Below are positions 25,783 through 34,029 of a stretch of 64,000 nt of DNA, one piece after another (positions within the stretch are counted from its first letter, which is position 1; each line of letters opens with the position of its first letter). The translations under genes were made by a program, and so were the position numbers. Source of the stretch: an uncultured Prevotellaceae bacterium (GTDB lineage Bacteria; Bacteroidota; Bacteroidia; Bacteroidales; Bacteroidaceae). The notes beneath the pieces are model-generated. The model was not told the origin of the DNA. It saw nothing but the letters and a program-made list of their open reading frames with translations, and did no database searches. The stretch covers positions 20,705-84,704 of the forward strand of contig CADCCB010000023.1 of NCBI GenBank assembly GCA_902799905.1, written 5' to 3'.

Positions 25783-26622
25783 ATGAAAAGAATAGTTGCA
25801 TTATCGATATTTGTTTGTTTGTTCGTGGGTGCCGCGTGGGCACAGAAGTCGATTACCGTGCTGCACACCAGCGATACCCACTCGTGTATTCTCCCGCTGA
25901 ACGCCAACCTGGCCGACACGGTGATAGCCGGAAGGGGAGGATTCATCCGTCGCATCGACATGCTGAAGGCTGAACGGCAGAAAGATCCCAACCTGCTGCT
26001 CTTCGACACGGGCGACTTCTCACAGGGCTCCAGTTACTACACCATGTTCAAAGGCGACGTGGAGGTGGGACTGATGAACCAGATGGGCTATGATGCCGGC
26101 ACCATCGGCAACCATGAGTTCGACTATGGCATGGAAAACATGGTCCGTCTCTTCAAGATGGCCAACTTCCCTATCATCTGCTCGAACTACGATTTTGGCG
26201 ATACGGAACTGAAGGATATCGTGAAACCCTACCTCATCCTGAAGCGCAACGGCGTGAAGATCGGCATCTTCGCCCTCTGTCCACCGCTGGAGGGTTTGGT
26301 GTCAACCAAGAACTACGGTCCGCTGAAGTTCCTCGATGCCAGCGAGAAGGCACAGGAGATGGTTGACCTGCTGAAGAACAAGAAGAAGTGCGACGTGGTC
26401 ATCTGCCTGAGCCATCTGGGCTGGAAGACAGAGGAATATCCTGACAACAAGGTTATACAGAACACGGAGGGTATCGACCTCATCCTGGGCGGTCACTCAC
26501 ACACCTACCTGAAGACGCTGGGCTACGAGAACGACAAGAGCGGGCGTCGCGTGCCTGTGGATCATGAGGGCAAACACGGCGTGTTCGTCGGGAAGGTGAC
26601 ACTGGACTTCCAGAAGAAATAA
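25783..26622 (+). CDS. 5'-nucleotidase-type metallophosphatase
   Basis: 279 aa, signal peptide to AWAQ. The calcineurin-like metal-binding motifs are complete: VLHTSDTHS, LLLFDTGDFSQG, GTIGNHEFDYG, VICLSHLGWKT and LILGGHSHTYL. It lacks the UshA C-terminal domain, which the preceding gene supplies 56 bp upstream. Expected to hydrolyse nucleoside monophosphates or related phosphoesters in the periplasm. Confidence 0.94.
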   Translation: MKRIVALSIFVCLFVGAAWAQKSITVLHTSDTHSCILPLNANLADTVIAGRGGFIRRIDMLKAERQKDPNLLLFDTGDFSQGSSYYTMFKGDVEVGLMNQMGYDAGTIGNHEFDYGMENMVRLFKMANFPIICSNYDFGDTELKDIVKPYLILKRNGVKIGIFALCPPLEGLVSTKNYGPLKFLDASEKAQEMVDLLKNKKKCDVVICLSHLGWKTEEYPDNKVIQNTEGIDLILGGHSHTYLKTLGYENDKSGRRVPVDHEGKHGVFVGKVTLDFQKK

Positions 26623-26689
26623 TTTTTACTCAACTTTGCAAGTTGAGTTGGAAGGAATGGAAAGGGAGTGCCACTCCCTTAAACTTCCA

Positions 26690-26769
26690 AGAAGTTGAGC
26701 TTGTGAAACTTTTAGGGTTGAGTGTTGAAAGAAGTTGAACTTGCGATACTTTTAGGGTTGAGTGTTGAG
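26690..26769. repeat. Two 40-bp tandem repeats overlapping the 3' end of nrdG
   Basis: The unit GAAGTTGARCTTGYGAWACT plus TTTAGGGTTGAGTGTTGARAG occurs twice. The second copy supplies the last codons of nrdG (LNTQP and stop). Just upstream, 26639-26700 has AACTTTGCAAGTTGAGTT and GGGAGTGCCACTCCC, both palindromic. Confidence 0.75.
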
Positions 26770-27252
26770 AGGAAGGAGGCAGACCTTCCCCTCAGCCAAT
26801 GAACGGGGCACATCGATGATGCGCTGGTTGTAGGAACCACGGAAGAGAAGGTCGGGATCGCTGAATTTCTCGATAAAGGGGCCATCGATGAGGACATCGA
26901 GTTCGGATAGCAGTTCGCGCTGGTCATCATGGATGAGGCTCTCGAAGGTGAAGCCAGTGTAGCACCAGATGTCCTTCTGCGTACGCCGGTGGATCTGACG
27001 GGCCAGTTCGGCAAAGCCCGCCGCCTGATACATCGGGTCACCCCCCGAGAAGGTGACACCACGCGTGAAGGGGTCGGCCTCGATGACACGCATAATCTGT
27101 TCCACCGTCATCTCCTTCCCACCACGGAAGTCCCACGACTGCGGATTGTGGCAGCCAGGGCACTGGTGGTTACAGCCAGCACAATAGATAGAGGTCCGGA
27201 AGCCCGGACCGTCTACCATTGTATCTTCTATGATTGAGAGTACGCGAATCAC
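26752..27252 (-). CDS. nrdG: Anaerobic ribonucleotide reductase activating protein
   Basis: 166 aa radical-SAM enzyme that installs the glycyl radical on NrdD. The [4Fe-4S] motif CAGCNHQCPGCHN is near the N-terminus (last three Cys as CxxxCxxC) and the SAM-binding GGDPMYQ segment follows. Start chosen as GTG 27252 (VIRVLSIIEDTMVDGPG); in-frame TTG/GTG codons up to 27294 fall in a palindromic repeat and would add an atypical extension. The C-terminus ends inside a 40-bp tandem repeat. Downstream of nrdD in the same operon. Confidence 0.93.
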   Translation of the reverse strand: MIRVLSIIEDTMVDGPGFRTSIYCAGCNHQCPGCHNPQSWDFRGGKEMTVEQIMRVIEADPFTRGVTFSGGDPMYQAAGFAELARQIHRRTQKDIWCYTGFTFESLIHDDQRELLSELDVLIDGPFIEKFSDPDLLFRGSYNQRIIDVPRSLAEGKVCLLPLNTQP

Positions 27253-27263
27253 AATTCTAAAAA

Positions 27264-27345
27264 TCTCCGCTCGAGCTCCGCTCGCTTTCACCAAGCGAAG
27301 CGACTGAAAGAAACCTCAAATCTCCAATCTCCAATCTCAATCCTC
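27264..27345. repeat. Palindromic element plus iterated CTCCAATCTC word between nrdD and nrdG
   Basis: CTCGAGCTCC...CTTTCACCAAGCGAAGCGACTGAAAG shares its core with the element at 42230-42260 in opposite orientation. It is followed by TCTCCAATCTCCAATCTCAATC, another run of an iterated word, reaching the 3' end of nrdD. Confidence 0.7.
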
Positions 27346-29574
27346 AAACAGCGTCTGATTACCATCATCGATATGGGTGACACGGTCGTTCAGTTCGGCC
27401 AGTTTTCCGCTGTTCCATCGGTCGGTAGTACCCACCAGATAGCCCGTGATGCGCTGCAGGCGGTCAATATGGGTAGAGCCGCACTTAGGACACTTCTTCA
27501 GGTCGCCCTGGGCGTTCTCGTAGCCGCAGTCCATGCAACGGTTGCGGTTGTGGTTCACAGAACCGTAACCCATGTTCAGACGGTCCATCATATCGACCAC
27601 ACTCATGATGACCTGTGGGTTGTGGGTGGCATCGCCATCGATCTCCACATAGAAGATGTGGCCGCCACGGGTCAGTTCGTGATAGGGAGCCTCCACCTCA
27701 GCCTTATGGCGGGCCGAGCACTTATAGTAAACAGGCACATGGTTCGAGTTGGTATAATAGTCACGGTCGGTGATGCCAGGAATGCTACCGAAGTCCTTGC
27801 GATCGCGTTTGGTAAAGCGTCCTGCCAGTCCCTCTGCGGGTGTTGCCAGCACTGAGTAGTTGTGGTGGAACTGATCACAGAACACGTTGATGCGGTCACG
27901 CATGTAGGTGACGATCTTCAGACCTAACTGCTGTGCCTCCTCACTCTCGCCGTGATGCTTGCCGACAAGGGCCACCAGACACTCTGCCAGTCCGATGAAG
28001 CCGATACCCAGGGTGCCTTGGTTGATGACGCTCTCCACTGTATCGTTGGCACCCAGTTTGTCGGCACCAATCCAAAGACTCTTCATCAGCAGGGGGAACT
28101 GCTTGGCAAAGGCCGTCTTCTGGAACTGGAAACGGTCGTCGAGTTGCTTGGCCGTCACTTCGAGCATGTGGTCAAGTTTGGCAAAGAACTGTCCGATGCG
28201 CTGCTCCTTGTCCTCGATGTCGCGGCATTCGAGTGCCAGGCGCACGATATTGATGGTAGAGAACGAGATATTGCCACGTCCGATGCTGGTCTTAGGTCCG
28301 AAGCGGTTCTCGAACACACGGGTACGACAGCCCATCGTAGCCACTTCGTGGATATAGCGTTTGGGGTCGTCGGCTCGCCAGTCGGCATCCTGGTTATACG
28401 TAGCATCGAGGTTCAGGAAGTTGGGGAAGAAACGGCGTGCCGTCACCTTGCAGGCCAACTGATAGAGGTCGAAGTTACGGTCTTCAGGCAGATAGTTCAC
28501 GCCACGCTTCTTTTTCCATATCTGGATGGGGAAGATGGCCGTCTCGCCCTCTCCCACGCCATCGTAGGTGGACAAGAGAATCTCGCGCATGATGCAGCGT
28601 CCCTCGGCAGAGGTGTCCGTACCATAATTAATAGAAGAGAAGACCACCTGATTGCCGCCACGCGAGTGGATGGTGTTCATGTTATGGATGAAGGCCTCCA
28701 TAGACTGGTGCACACGGCCCACCGTCTTGTTGATGGCATGCTGGCGCACACGGTCGATGCCTGTCAGTCCGTCAAGGGGCTGCTTGAGATAGTCCATCAG
28801 CGGCTCATGGTAGAGTGACGAGTAATCTTCGCCGTTCAGGTCCTCCAGATTCTTCAACTCCTCTATATAAGAGAGGCGCACGAAGGGTGCCAGATAGAAG
28901 TCGAAGGCAGGTATGGCCTGTCCGCCGTGCATCTCGTTCTGAGCACATTCCAGCGAGATGCAGGCCAGCACCGATGCCGTCTCGATGCGCTTTGCAGGAC
29001 GCGATGCACCATGACCGGCAATGAATCCGCAGTTGAGGATATTGTCCAGTGGGTGCTGCACACAGGTGAACGACTTGGTGGGATAATAGTCCTTGTCGTG
29101 GATATGCAGGTAGTTGTGCTCCACGGCATCACGGCTCTCGGCAGAGAGCAGGTAGTCGTCGACGAACGGCTTTGTGGTCTCCGATGCGAACTTCATCATC
29201 ATGCCTGCCGGCGTGTCGGCATTCATGTTGGCATTCTCGCGCGTCACGTCATTGGACTTCACGTTGACGATGTCGAGGAAGACATCGCGCGTCTTCGCCT
29301 TGCGGGCAATGCTGCGCTGGTTGCGATAGGCGATGTATTTCTGAGCCACATCCTTGCGGCTCGACTTCATCAACTCCATCTCCACCAGGTCCTGAATGGC
29401 CTCGACGGTCATCTGTGTCTGCCCGCGCTGGGCGATGTGGTCGGTGATCTGGTTGAGCAGTCGCTCGTCCTCACCTTTATCCGTATGCATCATGGCCTTG
29501 CGTATAGCGGCCATGATTTTCTGCTCATTGAAGCCCACGATGCGGCCATCGCGCTTCACAACAGTTTGTATCAT
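27337..29574 (-). CDS. nrdD: Anaerobic ribonucleoside-triphosphate reductase
   Basis: 745 aa from MIQTVVKRDGR, which begins an ATP-cone regulatory domain (about 1-90). The catalytic barrel follows (HIHDKDYYPTKSFTCVQHPL, GRGNISFSTINI). Near the C-terminus are the zinc ligands CMDCGYENAQ and CPKCGS and the glycyl-radical loop RITGYLVGT. It reduces NTPs to dNTPs without oxygen, so the organism grows anaerobically. A longer frame to 29655 is ignored because a TATCTTTG promoter lies within it. Confidence 0.97.
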   Translation of the reverse strand: MIQTVVKRDGRIVGFNEQKIMAAIRKAMMHTDKGEDERLLNQITDHIAQRGQTQMTVEAIQDLVEMELMKSSRKDVAQKYIAYRNQRSIARKAKTRDVFLDIVNVKSNDVTRENANMNADTPAGMMMKFASETTKPFVDDYLLSAESRDAVEHNYLHIHDKDYYPTKSFTCVQHPLDNILNCGFIAGHGASRPAKRIETASVLACISLECAQNEMHGGQAIPAFDFYLAPFVRLSYIEELKNLEDLNGEDYSSLYHEPLMDYLKQPLDGLTGIDRVRQHAINKTVGRVHQSMEAFIHNMNTIHSRGGNQVVFSSINYGTDTSAEGRCIMREILLSTYDGVGEGETAIFPIQIWKKKRGVNYLPEDRNFDLYQLACKVTARRFFPNFLNLDATYNQDADWRADDPKRYIHEVATMGCRTRVFENRFGPKTSIGRGNISFSTINIVRLALECRDIEDKEQRIGQFFAKLDHMLEVTAKQLDDRFQFQKTAFAKQFPLLMKSLWIGADKLGANDTVESVINQGTLGIGFIGLAECLVALVGKHHGESEEAQQLGLKIVTYMRDRINVFCDQFHHNYSVLATPAEGLAGRFTKRDRKDFGSIPGITDRDYYTNSNHVPVYYKCSARHKAEVEAPYHELTRGGHIFYVEIDGDATHNPQVIMSVVDMMDRLNMGYGSVNHNRNRCMDCGYENAQGDLKKCPKCGSTHIDRLQRITGYLVGTTDRWNSGKLAELNDRVTHIDDGNQTLFED

Positions 29575-29610
29575 CGTTTGATTGTTTTTGGGGTTATCAC
29601 TAATCTGATG

Positions 29611-29618
29611 CAAAGATA
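29611..29618 (-). promoter_or_regulatory. Promoter TATCTTTG for nrdDG
   Basis: TAnnTTTG box read leftward, with TTGTCAAT about 15 bp upstream; 37 bp before the nrdD start. No NrdR box was recognised. Confidence 0.7.
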
Positions 29619-29667
29619 CGATTTTTATTGACAAGTTGTACTTTTTGGAGAACAATTCTTTGGTTAA

Positions 29668-29706
29668 AAAATGTCAAACCCCTGATAGTCAGAGATTTGA
29701 CATTTT
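29668..29706 (-). terminator. Terminator after the nucleoside kinase
   Basis: AAAATGTCAAA pairs perfectly with TTTGACATTTT (11 bp) around a 17-nt loop, 34 bp past the kinase stop codon; the left arm continues into an A-run that is a T-run on the transcript. Confidence 0.8.
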
Positions 29707-29739
29707 GTTTTGGAAAACTTCCCTCAGGAAGGCTTTTTC

Positions 29740-31401
29740 TTAGTATTCAAACGATGAACCGCCAAGGAACTCGCGGAGCAGCGATGTAGGCGGAATCTGA
29801 TCCTCTGGAATGGGTCGGATGTATTTCAGGAATTTCAGCAGCCTGTAGGCCTCTGCATACTCGACGCAGTTCTCAGGCACCTGCTCGAGCAAGGGCTCGG
29901 CCTGACGCTTGATGACAGCCAGTTCGAAGAGCATAGCCGTATTGAACATCTGGTCGGCATTCTCCTGGAACGGGAATATCCACTTGTTCTCGCCGGCACG
30001 CACACTGGGCCACCTGCGGATGGTGTCCACTGCCGACACACCACGGTATTTATGGTCGCGTACGATGCGACGCAACAGACGGTTGTCTGTAGTTGGCACG
30101 TAGTTGTGGTTGTCGAGCAGCAGGGTGGTCAATGCCGAGGCATAGACGCGATAGATATTCTCAGAAGGCACCTGCGAGGTCAGTTCGGGATTGAGCGCAT
30201 GGATGCCCTCCACCACCAGCACGGCATTGTCTGGCAACTGCAGGTGCTTGCCACTCATCATGCTGCGGCCTGTCGGGAAGTCGTAGCGCGGCAGTTCTAC
30301 TTCCTCGCCACGGAACAGGGCGTTGAGTTGCTCATTGAAGAGTTCCAGATTCAGGGCGTGCAGATTCTCGTAGTCGTAGTCGCCAGAGGCATCGCGTGGC
30401 GTGTTCTCACGGTCAACAAAGTAGTCGTCGAGTGAGATGTTTAGTGGACGGATGCCGTTGACGGCCAGTTGTACGGAGAGTCGCTTGCACGTGGTGGTCT
30501 TACCCGATGATGACGGACCTGCAATCAGCACCAGACGGATGCCCTTGCGGCGGGCTATGTCGTCGGCTATCTGCGAGATCTTCTTCTCCTGCAGGGCCTC
30601 GCTGATCTGGATGAGTTGGGCAGAATAGCCCTTTGCGATGGCGTCGTTCAGATCACCAATGGTTCGCATGCCCAGGATGTCCTGCCACCTGTGGTGCTCC
30701 TTGAAGATGGCAAACATCTTGTCCTGCATCACCAGTTCGCCCAGTTCGGTGGGATGCTCTGGTGAGGGCAGGCGCAGCAACAGACCGTCGTAGTACTTCT
30801 CAAGTCCGAAAAGGTGGATTTGCGACGTACGTGTCAGCAGGGCACCGTAGTAGTAGTCCAGGTAGCCGTCTATATCATAATAGGTGGTATAGAGCGAGCC
30901 TGAACTCTGCAGCAACTTCACCTTCGAAAAGGTGTGCAGGATGTTGAACATACGGATGGCCTCCTGCGTCGTCGTCTCGTAACGATGGATGGGGTAGTCG
31001 GCATCTATGATCTCCTGCATGCGCTTCCGGATGCGGCCGGCATCGTCGAGTGTCACAGGGTGTCCGATGTCCAGATCGACATAATAGCCATTGCTCACGG
31101 GTATGTCGATGGCCACCTTGCAGTGGGTGTACAGGTCGTGCACGGCCTTGCAGAGCACGAAGAACAGGGAGCGGGTGTACACCCTACGGCCTGAAGGCGA
31201 CGTGATGTCAAGGAATTCCACCTGGCGATTCCTGTACACGCGGTAGTGCATGCCTTCCACCTTATTATTCACACGTGCGCAGACGGCCTCGTAGGGCATG
31301 GAGAGGTTCGCCTCTTGCAGCACCTCCATGAGCGTGCAGCCCATCGGCACCTTCACGTCCTTTCCAGTGTTCAGACAGTGTATGGTCAGTTGCTGTTCCA
31401 T
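29740..31401 (-). CDS. Nucleoside (uridine-type) kinase with N-terminal TGS-like domain
   Basis: 553 aa. Residues 1-65 look like a TGS/ubiquitin-fold domain (IHCLNTGKDVKVPMGCTLME), followed by a region like the second domain of threonyl-tRNA synthetase (about 65-200). The C-terminal half is a phosphoribulokinase/uridine kinase P-loop domain: Walker A GPSSSGKTTTCKRL, ISLDDYFVDRENTP, YDFPTGRSM and VVEGIHALNP. Annotated in many Bacteroidales simply as nucleoside kinase; it probably phosphorylates uridine or cytidine in salvage. Confidence 0.92.
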   Translation of the reverse strand: MEQQLTIHCLNTGKDVKVPMGCTLMEVLQEANLSMPYEAVCARVNNKVEGMHYRVYRNRQVEFLDITSPSGRRVYTRSLFFVLCKAVHDLYTHCKVAIDIPVSNGYYVDLDIGHPVTLDDAGRIRKRMQEIIDADYPIHRYETTTQEAIRMFNILHTFSKVKLLQSSGSLYTTYYDIDGYLDYYYGALLTRTSQIHLFGLEKYYDGLLLRLPSPEHPTELGELVMQDKMFAIFKEHHRWQDILGMRTIGDLNDAIAKGYSAQLIQISEALQEKKISQIADDIARRKGIRLVLIAGPSSSGKTTTCKRLSVQLAVNGIRPLNISLDDYFVDRENTPRDASGDYDYENLHALNLELFNEQLNALFRGEEVELPRYDFPTGRSMMSGKHLQLPDNAVLVVEGIHALNPELTSQVPSENIYRVYASALTTLLLDNHNYVPTTDNRLLRRIVRDHKYRGVSAVDTIRRWPSVRAGENKWIFPFQENADQMFNTAMLFELAVIKRQAEPLLEQVPENCVEYAEAYRLLKFLKYIRPIPEDQIPPTSLLREFLGGSSFEY

Positions 31402-31429
31402 TATCGTTCAATCAATAGTTTCTTCGAAC

Positions 31430-32149
31430 TTAATGTCCAATGGTGATGGGACCGTCATCGAAAGGACTGGAAGTGTGCTCGTCCTCTTGCTGACCGCGCT
31501 TGTGCGTCTTGTTGTACTCCTTCATCAGGTCACCAAAGGGATGATAACTCAGGTTACCACGGTTGTCTACCACCTTCACTATCTTGGTGAAGTTGGATTC
31601 CCTGGCCTTCTTCATGGCTGCCACCTGGTTGGGCTTCACAATCACCCATACGCCATGATTGTTGTATTCGATGAGGTTGCGGTAGCGCATGCGGCCGATG
31701 TCAGAGTTCTTGGCCAGTTCTACGCTGAAGCCGAAGGGCTCTGCCCATTCGTTGATTCTGTCCACCAGGTATTGCTTGTTGTTGTCCACCACCTCGTCTA
31801 CAATATCTGTCTGGTTGGCCTTCTTCCATTTGAAGCCCGAGAGGAGCCAGAAGTCATTGTTGTTGAGTGACACCTTATGGGTGAGGAAGAGCAGGCGTCC
31901 ATTGTTGTTCTTACCTTCCTTCACTTGCACGGTCATGTTGTTGAAGAATCTTCTCATGCAGTCTCTCACCTTACCTTTGCCAATGTCATTGGCTCCGTAG
32001 TTCAGTCCCCAGATAGGATCCCAAGCCCAGTTGTCGCTGGTAGCATAGTATTTCTGGCGGGTCACGATGTAGTCGCGGAAGTCGCTTGCCTGCGCAAAGC
32101 ATGCTGTCACGGCCATGAAGGCCACAATTGCTGTCAGTAATCTTTTCAT
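31430..32149 (-). CDS. Secreted hypothetical protein
   Basis: 239 aa from MKRLLTAIVAFMAVTACFAQ (signal peptide). The mature part is a single domain with VRDCMRRFFNNMTVQVKEGK, DFWLLSGFKWKKANQTDIVD and YRNLIEYNNHGVWVIVKPNQ; I do not recognise a family. It lies 28 bp upstream of the nucleoside kinase on the same strand. The start is set at 32149 because a TATATTTG promoter at 32182-32189 lies inside the longer frame. Confidence 0.8.
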   Translation of the reverse strand: MKRLLTAIVAFMAVTACFAQASDFRDYIVTRQKYYATSDNWAWDPIWGLNYGANDIGKGKVRDCMRRFFNNMTVQVKEGKNNNGRLLFLTHKVSLNNNDFWLLSGFKWKKANQTDIVDEVVDNNKQYLVDRINEWAEPFGFSVELAKNSDIGRMRYRNLIEYNNHGVWVIVKPNQVAAMKKARESNFTKIVKVVDNRGNLSYHPFGDLMKEYNKTHKRGQQEDEHTSSPFDDGPITIGH

Positions 32150-32181
32150 ATCTTTAATCGTTTTAGGGTTTATAACGAGTG

Positions 32182-32189
32182 CAAATATA
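32182..32189 (-). promoter_or_regulatory. Promoter TATATTTG for the secreted protein and kinase
   Basis: TAnnTTTG box read leftward, 33 bp before the start codon; back to back with the transporter promoter. Confidence 0.65.
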
Positions 32190-32231
32190 CAAAAAGTTTG
32201 GTAAAAAACAACTGTTTTCCATTTTTTTTTG

Positions 32232-32239
32232 TACTTTTG
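32232..32239 (+). promoter_or_regulatory. Promoter TACTTTTG for the Na/Pi transporter
   Basis: TAnnTTTG box preceded by a T9 run, 33 bp before the ATG. Confidence 0.7.
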
Positions 32240-32272
32240 CAGCAGAAATTCTAATAAATCTACTTTTTTCGT

Positions 32273-34012
32273 ATGATGCTCACGCTTTTCACGATGCTCG
32301 GCTCGCTGGCACTTCTCATGTTTGGTATGAAGTCCATGAGTGAAGCCCTGCAGAAAATGGCTGGTCCGCAATTGCGCCACGCCTTGGGAGCCATGACCTC
32401 CAACCGTTTCACAGGTCTGTTGACAGGTTCTGTTGTCACAGCCTCCGTACAGTCCAGCACAGCCACCACGGTGATGACCGTGTCGTTCGTCAACGCTGGC
32501 TTGCTCACATTAGCACAGGCCATCTCGGTCATCATGGGTGCCAACATCGGCACCACGTTCACCGCATGGATCATGGCCCTTGGTGCCTCGTTCGACATCA
32601 GCATAGTTTCCTATATAGGATTCTTCCTGGGCATCATCCTCATCTACATGAAGAAGCACCGCTACATCGGCGACTTCCTCTTCGGCTTAGGACTGCTGCT
32701 CTTAGGACTTACCACCCTGCGCATCACTGGCCAGCAGATGGAACTGGGCAAAAACCCCGATGTTATCGCCTTTTTCTCCTGGTTCCCCAGAGAGTCTTAT
32801 CTGACCATCTTCGCCTTCCTGATCATGGGTGGCGTGCTCACCTTCTGCGTGCAGTCATCGGCAGCCGTCATGGCCATCACCATGCTGCTCTGTGGTAGTG
32901 GCGCTATGCCTATCTCGATGGGTATCGCTCTGGTGCTGGGTGAGAATATCGGTACTACCATCACCTCTAACCTGGCGGCCCTCTCGGCCAACACCCAGGC
33001 ACGGCGTGCAGCCTTGGCCCACATGTTCTTCAACATCTTCGGCGTGATATGGATCCTCGTGGTCTTCTACTGGTTTGTCGACGGTGTGGAATGGATTGTG
33101 AAATACGTGGGTAGCGAGATGTTCCATCAGGATATGGCCAGCATGCCGAAGGACAAGTACCTCACTTTCGTCTTGGCAGCCTTCCACAGCGGTTTCAACG
33201 TCATCAACGCCAGCATCCTCATCTGGTTCATCCCCCAGATAGAGAAATTCGTTTGCTGGGTCATCAAGCCCAAGAAGGTGGACGAGGAAGAGGACTTCCG
33301 CCTGCATTTCATTACTGCCGGCTTCATGAAGACCCCGGAACTCTCGGTGCTCGAGGCCCAGAAGGAGATTCAGGCCTTCTCCAACCGTATGCAGCGCATG
33401 TTCGGCATGGTGCAGGAACTGCTCAACCTCTCGTCGAGCGAGCGCAACAAGGAGAAGAACAACGAGCAGGACTTCAACAAACTCTATAGTCGCATCGAGA
33501 AGTACGAGGGCATCTCTGATAATATGGAACTGGAGATTGCCAAGTATCTGGAGAGTGTCAGCGATGCCCACCTCTCTGACGAGACGAAAGCAAAAATCCG
33601 TGCCATGCTGCGTGAGGTCAGCGAACTGGAGTCTATCGGTGATGCCTGTTTCAACATGGCTCGCACCATCAACCGCAAATATGCTGCCAAGGCCGATCAT
33701 TTCATCGAGAAGCAGTACAGCCACCTGCACCAGATGATGGGACTCACCGATCAGGCCCTCTCACAGATGAACAAGTTGATGGGTGGCCGCAAGGAGGCTT
33801 ACGACATCAACCGTACGTTCAACATCGAGAACGAGATCAACAACTACCGCAACCAACTCAAGGCACAGAACATCATCGACGTGAACAACCACCTCTACAC
33901 CTATGCCGAGGGTACCATCTACATCGACCTGGTGAACGAGTGCGAGAAACTGGGCGACTATGTGGTCAACGTGGTAGAGGCCCGCATGGGTACCCGTCAG
34001 CGCGAGGCTTAG
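32273..34012 (+). CDS. Na+/phosphate cotransporter family protein with PhoU-like tail
   Basis: 579 aa. Inner-membrane transporter with two inverted Na/Pi-cotransporter II repeats, each carrying the QSS signature (VVTASVQSSTATTVM and GVLTFCVQSSAAVM), and about eight membrane helices up to residue 350. The cytoplasmic C-terminus (about 360-575) is helical and PhoU-like (LSVLEAQKEIQAFSNRMQRM, CEKLGDYVVNVVEARMG). It imports phosphate or a related anion with sodium. Monocistronic and convergent with the TIR gene. Confidence 0.93.
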   Translation: MMLTLFTMLGSLALLMFGMKSMSEALQKMAGPQLRHALGAMTSNRFTGLLTGSVVTASVQSSTATTVMTVSFVNAGLLTLAQAISVIMGANIGTTFTAWIMALGASFDISIVSYIGFFLGIILIYMKKHRYIGDFLFGLGLLLLGLTTLRITGQQMELGKNPDVIAFFSWFPRESYLTIFAFLIMGGVLTFCVQSSAAVMAITMLLCGSGAMPISMGIALVLGENIGTTITSNLAALSANTQARRAALAHMFFNIFGVIWILVVFYWFVDGVEWIVKYVGSEMFHQDMASMPKDKYLTFVLAAFHSGFNVINASILIWFIPQIEKFVCWVIKPKKVDEEEDFRLHFITAGFMKTPELSVLEAQKEIQAFSNRMQRMFGMVQELLNLSSSERNKEKNNEQDFNKLYSRIEKYEGISDNMELEIAKYLESVSDAHLSDETKAKIRAMLREVSELESIGDACFNMARTINRKYAAKADHFIEKQYSHLHQMMGLTDQALSQMNKLMGGRKEAYDINRTFNIENEINNYRNQLKAQNIIDVNNHLYTYAEGTIYIDLVNECEKLGDYVVNVVEARMGTRQREA

Positions 34013-34029
34013 GGACTGTTTCCCTAAGC
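34007..34029. terminator. Hairpin that contains both convergent stop codons
   Basis: GCTTAGGGA and TCCCTAAGC pair perfectly around CTGTT. Each arm encodes the final Ala-stop (GCT TAG) of one of the two convergent genes. No T-run follows on either strand, so strength as an intrinsic terminator is uncertain. Confidence 0.6.

Noticed and set aside
24881-25843. Long minus-strand open frame opposite the 5'-nucleotidase lipoprotein gene
   Set aside because: It is rich in His, Val and Leu as a mirror of the real gene's codons and has no domain; similar mirror frames oppose the RND permease (1065-1829), nrdD, gltB and others.
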